Assembly (NCBI RefSeq): GCF_001999985.1 | Contig: NZ_CP019645.1 | Span: 1-64,000 of the forward strand | DNA from: Helicobacter bilis | GTDB lineage: Bacteria > Campylobacterota > Campylobacteria > Campylobacterales > Helicobacteraceae | Reading direction: 5' to 3' | Length of the DNA stretch: 64,000 bases | Part shown: positions 7,078 to 16,359 of the stretch, in pieces | Position numbering within the stretch: position 1 is the first letter of the stretch | Layout of the letters: every line of letters starts with the position of its first letter | The notes under the pieces: generated by a model | Database searches by the model: none | Told to the model about the DNA's origin: nothing | The model's input: the letters and a program-made list of their open reading frames with translations, nothing else | Made by a program: the position numbers and the translations under genes

Positions 7078-8430
7078 CTAATGCAAATCTTTATTCAAAC
7101 TAATAGCCCTAGCACTTCTAAAAGCAATAAGACAAGGATTCTGTGTCATGAATCTAAAATGCACGCCATTTAGACCGCTTAGCATGTGTCCTTTATATAG
7201 TCCATTACTTTGTATTTCAAATCCCGCATTTACTTCTTTAATCTTTTGTGCTTCTTCATTATCAATCTTTACGACACTTCCAGCAAGTATTGTAGTCCCA
7301 GCATCAACGATACAGCTATCCCCAAGGCTAATACCTGTTACAGAGTTTGCCCCTAGTAAGCAGTTTTTACCAATGCTAATGGGCGTTGTATTCCCACCGC
7401 TAAGCACACCTAAAATACTCGCTCCACCGCCAATATCTGTGCCTTCACCAACGATTACAGATGAGCTAATGCGTCCTTCATTCATACATGCCCCAAGTGT
7501 GCCAGAGTTAAAATTCACATAGCTAGCACCCGGCATTTGTGTATAACCAGCACCCAAAAACGCACCAAAGCGAGTTTTTGCACTATCTAGGATTCTAATA
7601 TTATCTGCTTGTGGTAATACCTGCATTAAATAGCGGGGGAATTTGTCTATAAAGTCGATACATGGGAATTCACCCTCCATTTTTAGTGATACTTCATTAT
7701 CGCGTAAATACTGCAATTCATAAGGCTTATTACCATTCCATGCAAGATTTGGTAAAAGTCCAAAGATTCCATCAAGATTAAGACTTCTAAGCGGTGCAAA
7801 TCCTGCTGATAATGCGTGTAATTTAGCATAGGCTACTTGCAGAGAGTTTGTTTGTAAATCATCAAAATATGCAACAAGTTGGAATTTATAAAACTCATTT
7901 TCACCTTTATAAATATCACTTACATGACGCAATAATTCAAAAATAATTTGTATATTTTTATGCTTCTCCCCGATATGTCTGTGTACTTTGCTATCTGTAA
8001 AAAGCACATCAGCAGTTTTTATTGAGTACGGATCGGTTGAAAATTTATCGCAAAGATTCTTAAACTTTTGCAAAGTGTTTTCACCCGCATGTTTTTCATC
8101 ATAGCTTAAAAGCTCTTTTTCAATAAAGGGGTAAAATAGACATAACGCACGAAATACGAATGCCGCATCAATATCAATAACCACTTCATTATTCTCAAAA
8201 TTTTGCAATTTTGCCGCCGTTGCAAACACTGCAAAGCTGCCAAAATTTTGCATAAAATTTAGAAAAGGAAAATTGATACTTATAACACTTTTAGAATCAA
8301 GGCGAGAAATCTCTGCTCTAGCTATCCCAAAACTTTTTGGCTGCTTTTTGTCCTGATAGAACGCTTCCACAAATTGTTTAAAATCAGCTTCTGTGCGAAT
8401 GATTGATATTGAAGAATGGCTTGGTGACAT
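7078..8430 (-). CDS. dapD: 2,3,4,5-tetrahydropyridine-2,6-dicarboxylate N-succinyltransferase
   Basis: DapD succinylates tetrahydrodipicolinate in the succinylase branch of lysine and meso-diaminopimelate synthesis, so it feeds peptidoglycan. The 450-residue protein is the long form known from Helicobacter and Actinobacteria (H. pylori about 400). Residues 1-270 are the family-specific N-terminal part. Residues about 285-400 form a left-handed beta helix with hexapeptide turns (SSVIVGEGTDIGGGASILG, ISIGKNCLLGANSVTGISLG). The block GAYVNFNSGT-like (here ASYVNFNSGTLGACMNEGR) carries substrate-binding residues. The gene stands alone, with its own candidate promoter. The start ATG at 8430 has AAAGGAG nine bases upstream. 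Confidence 0.92.
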   Translation of the reverse strand: MSPSHSSISIIRTEADFKQFVEAFYQDKKQPKSFGIARAEISRLDSKSVISINFPFLNFMQNFGSFAVFATAAKLQNFENNEVVIDIDAAFVFRALCLFYPFIEKELLSYDEKHAGENTLQKFKNLCDKFSTDPYSIKTADVLFTDSKVHRHIGEKHKNIQIIFELLRHVSDIYKGENEFYKFQLVAYFDDLQTNSLQVAYAKLHALSAGFAPLRSLNLDGIFGLLPNLAWNGNKPYELQYLRDNEVSLKMEGEFPCIDFIDKFPRYLMQVLPQADNIRILDSAKTRFGAFLGAGYTQMPGASYVNFNSGTLGACMNEGRISSSVIVGEGTDIGGGASILGVLSGGNTTPISIGKNCLLGANSVTGISLGDSCIVDAGTTILAGSVVKIDNEEAQKIKEVNAGFEIQSNGLYKGHMLSGLNGVHFRFMTQNPCLIAFRSARAISLNKDLH

Positions 8431-8511
8431 AAAATCTCCTTTGAAATAGTATAGAACTCTAGAATAAACCTGTTATGGTAGCATAAAAGTTTGTATTTTT
8501 AGTTGCATGAA

Positions 8512-8517
8512 ATTATA
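8512..8517 (-). promoter_or_regulatory. Candidate -10 (TATAAT) for dapD
   Basis: The minus strand reads CACTATAATTTC, about 80 bases before the dapD start. The long leader contains no obvious riboswitch. Confidence 0.4.
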
Positions 8518-8898
8518 GTGAGGTATGCATGGCTAACTTTTTTGAAGTTTGCTATCTATGTAAACATAGAAATGCAAAAAATATAACATTGATTTTTAAT
8601 AATGAAAATAATGTGATTGTTAATGGTGTTATATATTAATTCTACTTTTAGAATCTTGCGTGTCAATAGTATTAAAATCGCATGATATAAAACTTTTTGA
8701 TACAAATATTCCATATTTAAGCACTCATACCATTTCATAATGCATAACTATGTAAAATTTATATTAAATAAAAATAATGAAAAATACATATATACAGAAA
8801 TAATATTTATGTAATTAAAAATCAAAAATATATAATAATATAGCTACAAAATTATATATATGATAGTTTTCATATACTAAGAATAAGTATTTTTTTGC
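8518..8898. other. Very AT-rich intergenic region between divergent genes
   Basis: This region separates dapD (minus) and the chemoreceptor gene (plus). From about 8750 to 8880 it is almost pure A/T. A 60-codon minus-strand frame at 8556-8738 has no ribosome site or coding character. No RNA gene is visible. Confidence 0.5.
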
Positions 8899-8904
8899 TA
8901 TAAT
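8899..8904 (+). promoter_or_regulatory. Extended -10 promoter of the chemoreceptor gene
   Basis: TTTTTTGCTATAATTGC contains TGC directly before TATAAT and a T-run upstream, the classic promoter form in this group. Transcription would start near 8911, giving a leader of about 155 bases. Confidence 0.6.
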
Positions 8905-9068
8905 TGCAGCTATCCGTTTTGTTTTATAGAATCTTTATTTTTTTGCATTGTCTTAGCGTAGTGGAAATGTTCTCTTTGGATTTGTAACCTTACACCAAAG
9001 AAGTGCTGATATAGATTCTAAATAAAACAACAATATTTCTAACTAAATGCGAGAAGGGAGATGATATT

Positions 9069-11162
9069 ATGAATTTTTACTCAAGACTTGGTATCGGTGC
9101 AAAAATCCTTATAAATGTAAGCACCATTCTTATAATATGTATGCTTATTATGCTTGGAGTTATTGTAAAAGAATCAACAGAGATTCAATCGCGTGAAGCA
9201 GAAAAATTGATTATTAACGCAGGGAAACGCACAAGTAATGTCATGTGTGGTTATCTCGATGAGGTTATGCTATCCCTTGCCCTATCTCAACGAAATATCG
9301 AAAAACTCTTAACGGCAAATGGCGGCAATCAAGCAATCATGGAAGATAATGTCATGAACATGATTAAGACAACTGAGTGGGGGAGCTATGGCTATGTGTA
9401 TTTAAAAGATTCTAGATATAGTGGTGATAATATCATAAATCCAAAGAATAGACTAGATAATGATGAATTTTTGATCCTTATGTATGATCCAAATATAAGT
9501 GGGGATATAAAACATTTACAAGCTTCGTCAAATCTTACAAATCTACCCGGTTTCAAAGAAGTCATGCAGACAGGAAAACCTAAAATTGGTGTGCCTAGAA
9601 CATTAGAGATAGATGGCAATAGTCAATTTGGTGTAGCTATAAACTTTCCTATCCTAAACAGGAAAAAAGAAATTAAAGGGATAATTGGCTTTTTTGTTGA
9701 GTTTAAAACATTTAGCAACGAGATTCTGGCAAACAGAAGATCTGTATTTACAAATGATTATAATGTACTTATCGCGCAAGATGGCACGATTGTAGTTCAC
9801 CCAAATGAGTCATTTTTAGGTAAAACTTTAACTCAAACAAATTCACATGAAAGCATGAAAGCGGTTGTAAATTTTATCAATACTCATGAAGACGGTGTGC
9901 TTGAGTATCACAATGCTCGTGGAGAATTAAGCTATGCGGGTATCGTGCCTTTTAAAGCAGGGCGAAATATGGATACCTATTGGACATTTATGGTTGTCGC
10001 ACCAGAAGATTCTATATTTAGTTCTCTTTTTAAACTTCGTCTTATTATTTTATGCTCCGTGCTTATATCGCTAGGGGTTATCATTGTTGCTACACAGCTT
10101 TATATTAGAAAGCGTATTGTTTCAAGGATTCATAATGTGCGTCATCATTTACATGCATTCTTTGCTTTTCTTAATCATGAAAGGAAAGAGTTGCCAAATG
10201 CGTTGCGACCAAAGGCATTAGATGAAATAGGCGAAATGGCACAAATCGTTAATGAAAATATTGAGAAAACAACGCAAGGATTAACATGTGATAAAGCCCT
10301 TATAGCAGAATCTCTTCAAGTCATAGGCAGAGCAAAACAAGGACATGTCGATAGCCTTATAGAATCTAAAGGGAATAATCCGCAATTAAATGAATTAAGA
10401 GATTCTGTAAATGAACTTTTAAATCTTTTAGCTGTAGGTGTAGGTAAGAATCTCAATGAAATCAATCGCGTGTTTGAATCTTATGTAAGCCTAGATTTCA
10501 CAACAGAAGTAAAAGACGCACAAGGTAGAGTAGATATTGTTACAAATACTTTGGGCAAAGAGATTAGAAGCATGCTGCATACAAGTCAAAGTTTTGCAAA
10601 AGAGTTAGAATCTAAATCAAAAGATTTAGAAGAAGCAGTAACCACTCTTACACAAAGCTCAAACACACAGGCAAGTTCTTTGCAGCAAACTGCCGCTTCA
10701 GTTGAAGAGATTACTTCATCAATGCAAAATGTAAGTGGCAGAACAAGTGAAGTTATCGCACAAAGCGAAGACATTAAAAATGTTATAGGCATTATTAGAG
10801 ATATAGCAGACCAAACAAACTTACTTGCACTCAATGCAGCAATAGAAGCAGCAAGGGCAGGGGAGCATGGCAGAGGCTTTGCAGTCGTAGCAGATGAAGT
10901 AAGAAAGTTGGCAGAGAGAACGCAAAAGTCTTTAGGTGAAATAGAAGCAAATACAAATATACTAGTCCAAAGTATCAACGACATGGCAGAATCGATTAAA
11001 GAACAAGCTCAAGGCATAGGACAGATTAATGAATCTATCTCACAACTAGAGCAAACCACACAACAAAATGTAGAAATCGCTAACAAATCACAAGATATAA
11101 GCACTGCAATAGATTCTGTCGCTGCTAAGATTCTAGAAGATGTAAATAGGAAGAAGTTTTAA
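9069..11162 (+). CDS. Methyl-accepting chemotaxis protein with periplasmic dCache-type sensor
   Basis: The 697-residue receptor has a first transmembrane helix at residues about 13-32, a periplasmic dCache-like sensor to about 320, a second helix near 323-345 ([20 protein letters not shown]), a linker and a cytosolic signalling domain from about 510. The hairpin tip is canonical ([20 protein letters not shown] then [21 protein letters not shown]). The sensor has [18 protein letters not shown] and a second Cache module ([17 protein letters not shown]). It lacks the full amino-acid-binding signature found in the receptor at 53369-55363, so its ligand is unknown. After helix two it has the unusual block FFAFLNHE shared with that receptor. 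AAGGGAG lies before the ATG. It ends in NRKKF. Confidence 0.93.
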   Translation: MNFYSRLGIGAKILINVSTILIICMLIMLGVIVKESTEIQSREAEKLIINAGKRTSNVMCGYLDEVMLSLALSQRNIEKLLTANGGNQAIMEDNVMNMIKTTEWGSYGYVYLKDSRYSGDNIINPKNRLDNDEFLILMYDPNISGDIKHLQASSNLTNLPGFKEVMQTGKPKIGVPRTLEIDGNSQFGVAINFPILNRKKEIKGIIGFFVEFKTFSNEILANRRSVFTNDYNVLIAQDGTIVVHPNESFLGKTLTQTNSHESMKAVVNFINTHEDGVLEYHNARGELSYAGIVPFKAGRNMDTYWTFMVVAPEDSIFSSLFKLRLIILCSVLISLGVIIVATQLYIRKRIVSRIHNVRHHLHAFFAFLNHERKELPNALRPKALDEIGEMAQIVNENIEKTTQGLTCDKALIAESLQVIGRAKQGHVDSLIESKGNNPQLNELRDSVNELLNLLAVGVGKNLNEINRVFESYVSLDFTTEVKDAQGRVDIVTNTLGKEIRSMLHTSQSFAKELESKSKDLEEAVTTLTQSSNTQASSLQQTAASVEEITSSMQNVSGRTSEVIAQSEDIKNVIGIIRDIADQTNLLALNAAIEAARAGEHGRGFAVVADEVRKLAERTQKSLGEIEANTNILVQSINDMAESIKEQAQGIGQINESISQLEQTTQQNVEIANKSQDISTAIDSVAAKILEDVNRKKF

Positions 11163-11358
11163 GATGATATAAGATTCTGTATGTGCTTATCATACAAACA
11201 CTTTTTACTTAAAATCTTTTGTATAGTCTATTTTTTGGAGCATATAGTAAAATCACATGCAATGCTTCTCTACTATATGCTAGAATTAATCCAAATAAAC
11301 AAAAACATAATTAACTTATCCTTTTCATATCATAGATTAAAAAATAATAAAATTTTGC

Positions 11359-11364
11359 TATAAT
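11359..11364 (+). promoter_or_regulatory. Extended -10 promoter of the ZorAB-like operon
   Basis: TTTTGCTATAATCACG gives TGC-TATAAT with an AT-rich upstream tract. The predicted start is about 60 bases before the first gene at 11436. A GGGAG ribosome site lies at about 11421. Confidence 0.6.
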
Positions 11365-11435
11365 CACGCGATAACGAAAAAATGGAAAAACAACATAAAC
11401 AAAAAACAAGATAGCAAAAGGGAGTAAAATCATAT

Positions 11436-12107
11436 ATGGAAATCCTTGAGATTGAGAATCATGCGGAGTTAAAGAGCGCAAAGAATGGCTTAGTATATGC
11501 TGTTCTTTGCGGTATTATTATCTGCATGTTATCCCCCATACTCGTGCAATCTGACATGCTTTTTAATGTTATTTCACTTGCTTTCTTAGTATATAGTCTC
11601 TATGTGTTGTATAGATTTAGTAAGATTGTTAATGCGTTATTATTTCGCAATTATGTGTATATGATAGTTATACAGATTCTTTGTAGCTTTGCCTTAGCTT
11701 TGTTTGAATCTAGCAGTGCGTTAGTGCTTTTAGAAGCTTTAATCGCCTATTTTATTGTAGTCCTTTGCTGCAACATGTATTTTTCTTATAAGATTGCCTA
11801 TGAGATGAGTTCTATTACTAATTTAGGGCATTTTATCACTGCCTTTAAACTTTATGCGTTAGCATCTTTTGTTATGCTTTTAGGAATCTTTCTAGTCGCA
11901 TTAGCCTTTGATACAAGCGGGATACAAAGCGGTATGCAGGTTGATATGGCTATTGCGACTTTAGCGCAGGCAAATTCTAGTTTATTGTTTGCTTTTTTAG
12001 TATTGCTTGTTGTGATATTTGCTACATTTTGCATAGCACTTGGCTTTATACTGCGTGGTCTTATAAAAATTACACATGTAAGAGTGAGAATATCAAATAT
12101 ACATTAA
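11436..12107 (+). CDS. Six-helix inner-membrane protein, first gene of the ZorAB-like operon
   Basis: The 223-residue protein is unrecognised. Hydrophobicity suggests six transmembrane helices at residues about 20-38, 43-62, 72-92, 95-117, 138-160 and 183-211. The ends are short and mostly cytosolic, and there is no signal peptide. The only strongly polar positions are Asn, Tyr and a few charged residues at helix ends. The gene begins the operon and is 12 bases from the ZorA-like gene, so it probably acts with that motor. It might be an extra membrane component of the motor or an effector that acts on the membrane, but the sequence does not show which. No enzymatic motif is visible. Confidence 0.7.
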   Translation: MEILEIENHAELKSAKNGLVYAVLCGIIICMLSPILVQSDMLFNVISLAFLVYSLYVLYRFSKIVNALLFRNYVYMIVIQILCSFALALFESSSALVLLEALIAYFIVVLCCNMYFSYKIAYEMSSITNLGHFITAFKLYALASFVMLLGIFLVALAFDTSGIQSGMQVDMAIATLAQANSSLLFAFLVLLVVIFATFCIALGFILRGLIKITHVRVRISNIH

Positions 12108-12119
12108 ATAGAGGTTGCA

Positions 12120-15100
12120 ATGATTATTAATATAGTTTTTACGCTAATTATGCTAGGACTAGCTGTATGGGATTTAAGAAGCTTTGGTAGCAACAATCAC
12201 AAAGATTTTAAATCACTCATTATGAGTATAGGGATACTTGGGACATTTGCGGGTATCTTTGTGGGGCTTATAGGCTTTGATACACATGATTTATTAAGCT
12301 CTGTGCCTATGCTTTTAGATGGGCTAAAGATAGCCTTTTACACTTCTATTGTAGGTATGGGATTAGCCATAGCCCTTAGCATATATCAAAAAGGAAAAAG
12401 CAAGGCAACTGAAAATAGTGAAATAGACTTTATCGCTACACAAGCACACAAGCTTGATGAACTCATGCACTTAAGAGAACTCACATATATTAATACCGCA
12501 TTGAGAGAGATTAAAGCAGAGTTTGTAAAAAAAGAAGATTTTGAAAAAGACTTAAAACAAATGCTAAAAGATATTGATGTCTCCTTGCATAAAGCCCTTG
12601 AGACATTAGCAAGTGGCGCGAGTAAAGAACTCATTAAAGCTTTAGAGATAGTGATTAGTGATTTTAATAATAACTTAAAAGAGCAGTTTGGTGAAAACTT
12701 TAAGCAGCTAAATGAAGCAACCTATAATATGCTAACATGGCAAGACCAATATAAACAACAGATATTAGATAATACAAACTCAATGCAAATGATGCAGCAA
12801 ACCCTAAAAGATACGCAAGATTCTATGCAGCAAGCAACAGAATCTATCCTAGCAAATAAAGAAAATCTAGCCCAAATACAAGAATACAATAAGCAAAATA
12901 ATCAAATACAAGAAAATCTAATACAAGCATTACAAATGCTAAACGCACTAGAGCAAAGCTTTGAAGAGAAACTACAAGCAATAGCAACGCTAAAAGATTC
13001 TAGCCTTGAAGCTTTGAAAGATTCTAAAGACTTTATTAAATCTTTGCAACAAGCAAAAGAAAACTTGCAAGAGTATTTGCGTAATTATGAAGAAAAGCTA
13101 CTTTCATTTTTTGAAACAAGCTGTGCTAGACTTGATAGCACAAATACAACCCTGCAAACTCAAAATAGCCAGATTCTAGAATCTATTAAAATCTCTTATA
13201 ATGACTTTAAAGATTCACTGCAAAATGCAAATACAGAAGTTTTAGAATCTTTTAAAGAAGCAAGTAAAACTTCAAATGATTTAGCAAAAGTGATTAATGA
13301 AGATATAGAGATGAAGTCAAACTCTATGCTATCTCTTAATGAATCCTTTAAAAATAACGCAGATTCTATGCTAGAAAAGCTTAACACAGCAAGTAATGAA
13401 AGCATACACAAAGCCACACAAATGCAAGAGAAAATGCAAACACTCTATAACGAGCAGTTTGCTACACTTCACACAAAGATGACAGATACAACAGAAGTTT
13501 TGCAAGAAACTCTTGCAAATAACGCAAATAAGCTAGAAAACTTTACAAAAGATTCTATACAAACGCTTACAAATGCCTTTGAAGAACGCGATAAAATCTT
13601 ACAAAACATATTGCAAAATAATTATGAAGCAATTATGAAAAATATTGATAGTCTGCATCAAAGCTTCCAAGAAAAAGTAGCCAAAGATTATCAATATATG
13701 CAAGATAAGATTCTAGAATCTTCTCAAACAGCCTATGACTTCCTAAAAGATTGTGCGAAAGAATTGCAAGATTCTGGAAAGATAAATCTCCACACAAGCA
13801 TAGAAATGACGAGCAATCTTGCAAAAGAGCATATAAACACACTCCAAAATATGCAAGAAGAAAACTTTACGCAAATAAACGAACATGCCCTAAAAACAAA
13901 AGAATTTATCGCACAAGCTCAAGAAGCAAGCATGCAAACTCTAACTAACCTGCATACAGCAGCACTAGAAAAGCTAGAAGAAAGCAGCAAGGAAACAACA
14001 CAAAATACAATAGAAAGTCTATCTACACTCCACACTGCATACAAAGAAAATATAGAATCTAGTCTGCAAACCACACACGAACACCTAGAAAAAGAGCTAA
14101 ATATGCTACATGAAGCCACAAAAGACACACTGCAAAACATGCAAGATGGACTTCAAACGCAGCATACAAAGACAACAGATTCTATCACTGCAGTGATTAA
14201 AAACTCAAGTCAGCATTTCATACAAACTTCAGATGATTTTGTAGAATTACTCAAAGGGCAATATAAGCGTATGAATACCACTTTTGACAAACAAGCCCAA
14301 GAAATGCAAGAGTTTTTACAAACACAAACAAATACGCTAAATGAAAATCTATTATCACAAAATGAGAATCTAAAAACAACCTTTAGCACACAAACAGAGC
14401 AATTACAACAAGATTTAAGCAAAAAAGGAGAGATATTGCATGAGTTTTTACAGACACAAACTACCTGCCTTGATACAAACTTACAGCAAATGCTAAATAA
14501 GTTTAATAAAATGCTAGAGCATAACTATATGAATCTAAGTGATATGCTTGAAAAAGATAATAATCTCATTGTAAAAAGTCTAGATTCTCAAGCTATAAAT
14601 CTATCAAATAGCCTTATGAACTCACATCAAAAGCTAGATGACTTCCTGCATTCTACTTATGAAAAATTAAGCAATAATGTAGACTCCTTGCTTTCTAAAA
14701 TCACAAATAATAGCACGACATTATCAAGGAATCTTGGGCTAACAAGTGATGCTTTAAAAGAGAATTTACAAGAGATTATTGAGAAACTACAAGAGACAAA
14801 TACAGAAAGTCAAAAAAGCTATGATGAAAAACTAAATCATACATTAAGCACACAGCAGACAATATTCACAGATATACAGACAAAATCGCAAGGATTCTAT
14901 GATACCATAGGTAAAAATTTAGAGAGTTTTACGCAGAGTTTGCAGACAACAAGCAGCGATATTCACTCAAACTGCCAAAATATTCTAAGTGATATGAAAA
15001 CTTTGAGAGAGAATAATCAGAATCTAAGCCAAGAAGCCCTAAGTCTAGCAAAAGAGACTTATGCGAAATTCTATACAAATTTAGAAGAGAACTTAAACTC

Positions 15101-15617
15101 ACTCACACAAGGGCTTATCACTCAATTTAGCAATGTTATGCAGAAAAATGAGACTCTATTGCAAAGCTTTGATGATAAAATATCAAGTTTTAGCTCCACA
15201 CTTGAAGGCTTTGAGGGCAGCACAAAAACAAGCTTTGAGAATCTTAACACGCATTTTAAAAATCTCTGTGTGCAATACATTAAACTTATGCAGGCAAGCA
15301 TGCAAGCAAATATTAAGAATCAAAATCAAGCCACACAAGAATTGCATAAAGCGGTCCAAGCCATAGAAATAAATGTGAAAACTATCACAGCTTCAAGCGA
15401 CACATTGCTTACAAAACAGAGAGAAACACTAGAAGCAGTGGTAACGCATTTTAAAACAAACACAGATGAGATAGTAAGACAAGGGGCATTAATCCATGAA
15501 AATTTAGGCACAAATCTTGAAGCCCTAGATTCTAAAATGGAGCAAATGACACAAAGCTTTGCGAACAATTATGAATGGTTTTTAAAGAAAGTTAAAGAAA
15601 TTATGGGTGTTGCATAG
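12120..15617 (+). CDS. ZorA/MotA/TolQ-like motor protein with very long helical tail
   Basis: The 1165-residue protein begins with three membrane helices (about 1-19, 33-53, 68-89). The latter two carry the MotA/ExbB-family signature in the form seen in ZorA: GILGTFAGIFVGL, then LLDGLKIAFYTSIVGMG and ALS. Thr42 and Thr75 lie where the family lines its ion path. From about residue 105 to 1150 the protein is an almost proline-free chain of Gln, Asn, Ser, Glu, Leu and Lys, predicted to form helices or coiled coils. In Zorya systems ZorA pentamers surround a ZorB dimer and extend such a tail into the cytoplasm. This tail is several hundred residues longer than in the ZorA I remember (about 700-730 residues in total). 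GAGG precedes the ATG. The ZorB-like gene follows after 13 bases. Confidence 0.82.
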   Translation: MIINIVFTLIMLGLAVWDLRSFGSNNHKDFKSLIMSIGILGTFAGIFVGLIGFDTHDLLSSVPMLLDGLKIAFYTSIVGMGLAIALSIYQKGKSKATENSEIDFIATQAHKLDELMHLRELTYINTALREIKAEFVKKEDFEKDLKQMLKDIDVSLHKALETLASGASKELIKALEIVISDFNNNLKEQFGENFKQLNEATYNMLTWQDQYKQQILDNTNSMQMMQQTLKDTQDSMQQATESILANKENLAQIQEYNKQNNQIQENLIQALQMLNALEQSFEEKLQAIATLKDSSLEALKDSKDFIKSLQQAKENLQEYLRNYEEKLLSFFETSCARLDSTNTTLQTQNSQILESIKISYNDFKDSLQNANTEVLESFKEASKTSNDLAKVINEDIEMKSNSMLSLNESFKNNADSMLEKLNTASNESIHKATQMQEKMQTLYNEQFATLHTKMTDTTEVLQETLANNANKLENFTKDSIQTLTNAFEERDKILQNILQNNYEAIMKNIDSLHQSFQEKVAKDYQYMQDKILESSQTAYDFLKDCAKELQDSGKINLHTSIEMTSNLAKEHINTLQNMQEENFTQINEHALKTKEFIAQAQEASMQTLTNLHTAALEKLEESSKETTQNTIESLSTLHTAYKENIESSLQTTHEHLEKELNMLHEATKDTLQNMQDGLQTQHTKTTDSITAVIKNSSQHFIQTSDDFVELLKGQYKRMNTTFDKQAQEMQEFLQTQTNTLNENLLSQNENLKTTFSTQTEQLQQDLSKKGEILHEFLQTQTTCLDTNLQQMLNKFNKMLEHNYMNLSDMLEKDNNLIVKSLDSQAINLSNSLMNSHQKLDDFLHSTYEKLSNNVDSLLSKITNNSTTLSRNLGLTSDALKENLQEIIEKLQETNTESQKSYDEKLNHTLSTQQTIFTDIQTKSQGFYDTIGKNLESFTQSLQTTSSDIHSNCQNILSDMKTLRENNQNLSQEALSLAKETYAKFYTNLEENLNSLTQGLITQFSNVMQKNETLLQSFDDKISSFSSTLEGFEGSTKTSFENLNTHFKNLCVQYIKLMQASMQANIKNQNQATQELHKAVQAIEINVKTITASSDTLLTKQRETLEAVVTHFKTNTDEIVRQGALIHENLGTNLEALDSKMEQMTQSFANNYEWFLKKVKEIMGVA

Positions 15618-15630
15618 CTAAGGGAAGCAC

Positions 15631-16359
15631 ATGGAAGAGAAGTCAAGCCATTGGATTACCATATCAGACATGATGTCTGGCATTATGATGATTTTTATGA
15701 TGATTGCCATAGCCTTTATGGTAACTTTAGAGAATGAAAAAAAGCAGCTAGAAATACAAAATGAAAAAATGCGAGATTTAGCGGAGAATTATTCAAACCT
15801 GCAACAAGAACTCTATAAGGATTTAATGCAAGAGTTTGGCAAGGATTTAAAGAAATGGGACGCTTTCATAGATGAAGATACAACGATAAGATTCCAAAAG
15901 CAAGACATTTTATTTGATGTGGGACAAAAGAGGGTAAAAGAGAGATTCCAAAAGATATTAGATGATTTTTTCCCGCGTTATGTGCGTATTTTATATGGTG
16001 AAAAATACAGAGATTTTATAGAAGATATTAGAATCGAGGGGCATACCTCTAAAGACTGGGAAGGCGCACAATCACTAGAGAGAAGGTATTTAGGCAATGC
16101 GGAGTTAAGTCAAGAGAGAGCTTTTCAAGTGCTAAAATATTGCTTTTCACTACCTAGCATTAATGATAAGCAAGAATGGCTTATTAAACTTTTGCGTGCA
16201 AATGGGGTAAGCTTTGCAAAACCACTAGCAAGCGATGAGCTATCAAGAAGAGTTGAGTTTCAAGCAAGCTTTAAGGCAAACGAACAGATTCAAAAGATAC
16301 TTCAGGCTGGACAAAATAAGAAAAAAGATACACAGAAAAAGGATAGGGTAAAAAGCTAG
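15631..16359 (+). CDS. ZorB/MotB-like peptidoglycan-binding motor partner
   Basis: The 242-residue protein starts with a cytosolic tip, then a MotB-plug-type helix, WITISDMMSGIMMIFMMIAI. Asp13 in ISDMM sits where MotB and ZorB carry their proton-binding aspartate. A coiled-coil segment (about 30-70) leads to an OmpA-like domain (about 85-225) with FDVGQKR, RIEGHTSKD and LGNAELSQERAFQVLKYCF, the fold that binds diaminopimelate in peptidoglycan. The usual GHTD aspartate is Ser here. A basic tail (KKKDTQKKDRVK) ends the protein. With the ZorA-like gene it should form an ion-driven 5:2 rotary motor. The operon ends here: the next 1.2 kb has no intact gene, so no ZorC, ZorD or ZorE is present. Confidence 0.82.
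   Translation: MEEKSSHWITISDMMSGIMMIFMMIAIAFMVTLENEKKQLEIQNEKMRDLAENYSNLQQELYKDLMQEFGKDLKKWDAFIDEDTTIRFQKQDILFDVGQKRVKERFQKILDDFFPRYVRILYGEKYRDFIEDIRIEGHTSKDWEGAQSLERRYLGNAELSQERAFQVLKYCFSLPSINDKQEWLIKLLRANGVSFAKPLASDELSRRVEFQASFKANEQIQKILQAGQNKKKDTQKKDRVKS

Noticed and set aside
8556..8738. 60-codon minus-strand frame between dapD and the chemoreceptor gene
   Set aside because: AT-rich, no ribosome site, no family resemblance, lies over the promoter zone.
11181..11363. 60-codon plus-strand frame before the ZorAB-like operon
   Set aside because: It runs into the TATAAT box of that operon and has no ribosome site.
11436..16359. Calling the operon a complete Zorya type I or II system
   Set aside because: No ZorC, ZorD or ZorE (or any nuclease or helicase) is seen; the flanks are a receptor gene and decayed DNA.
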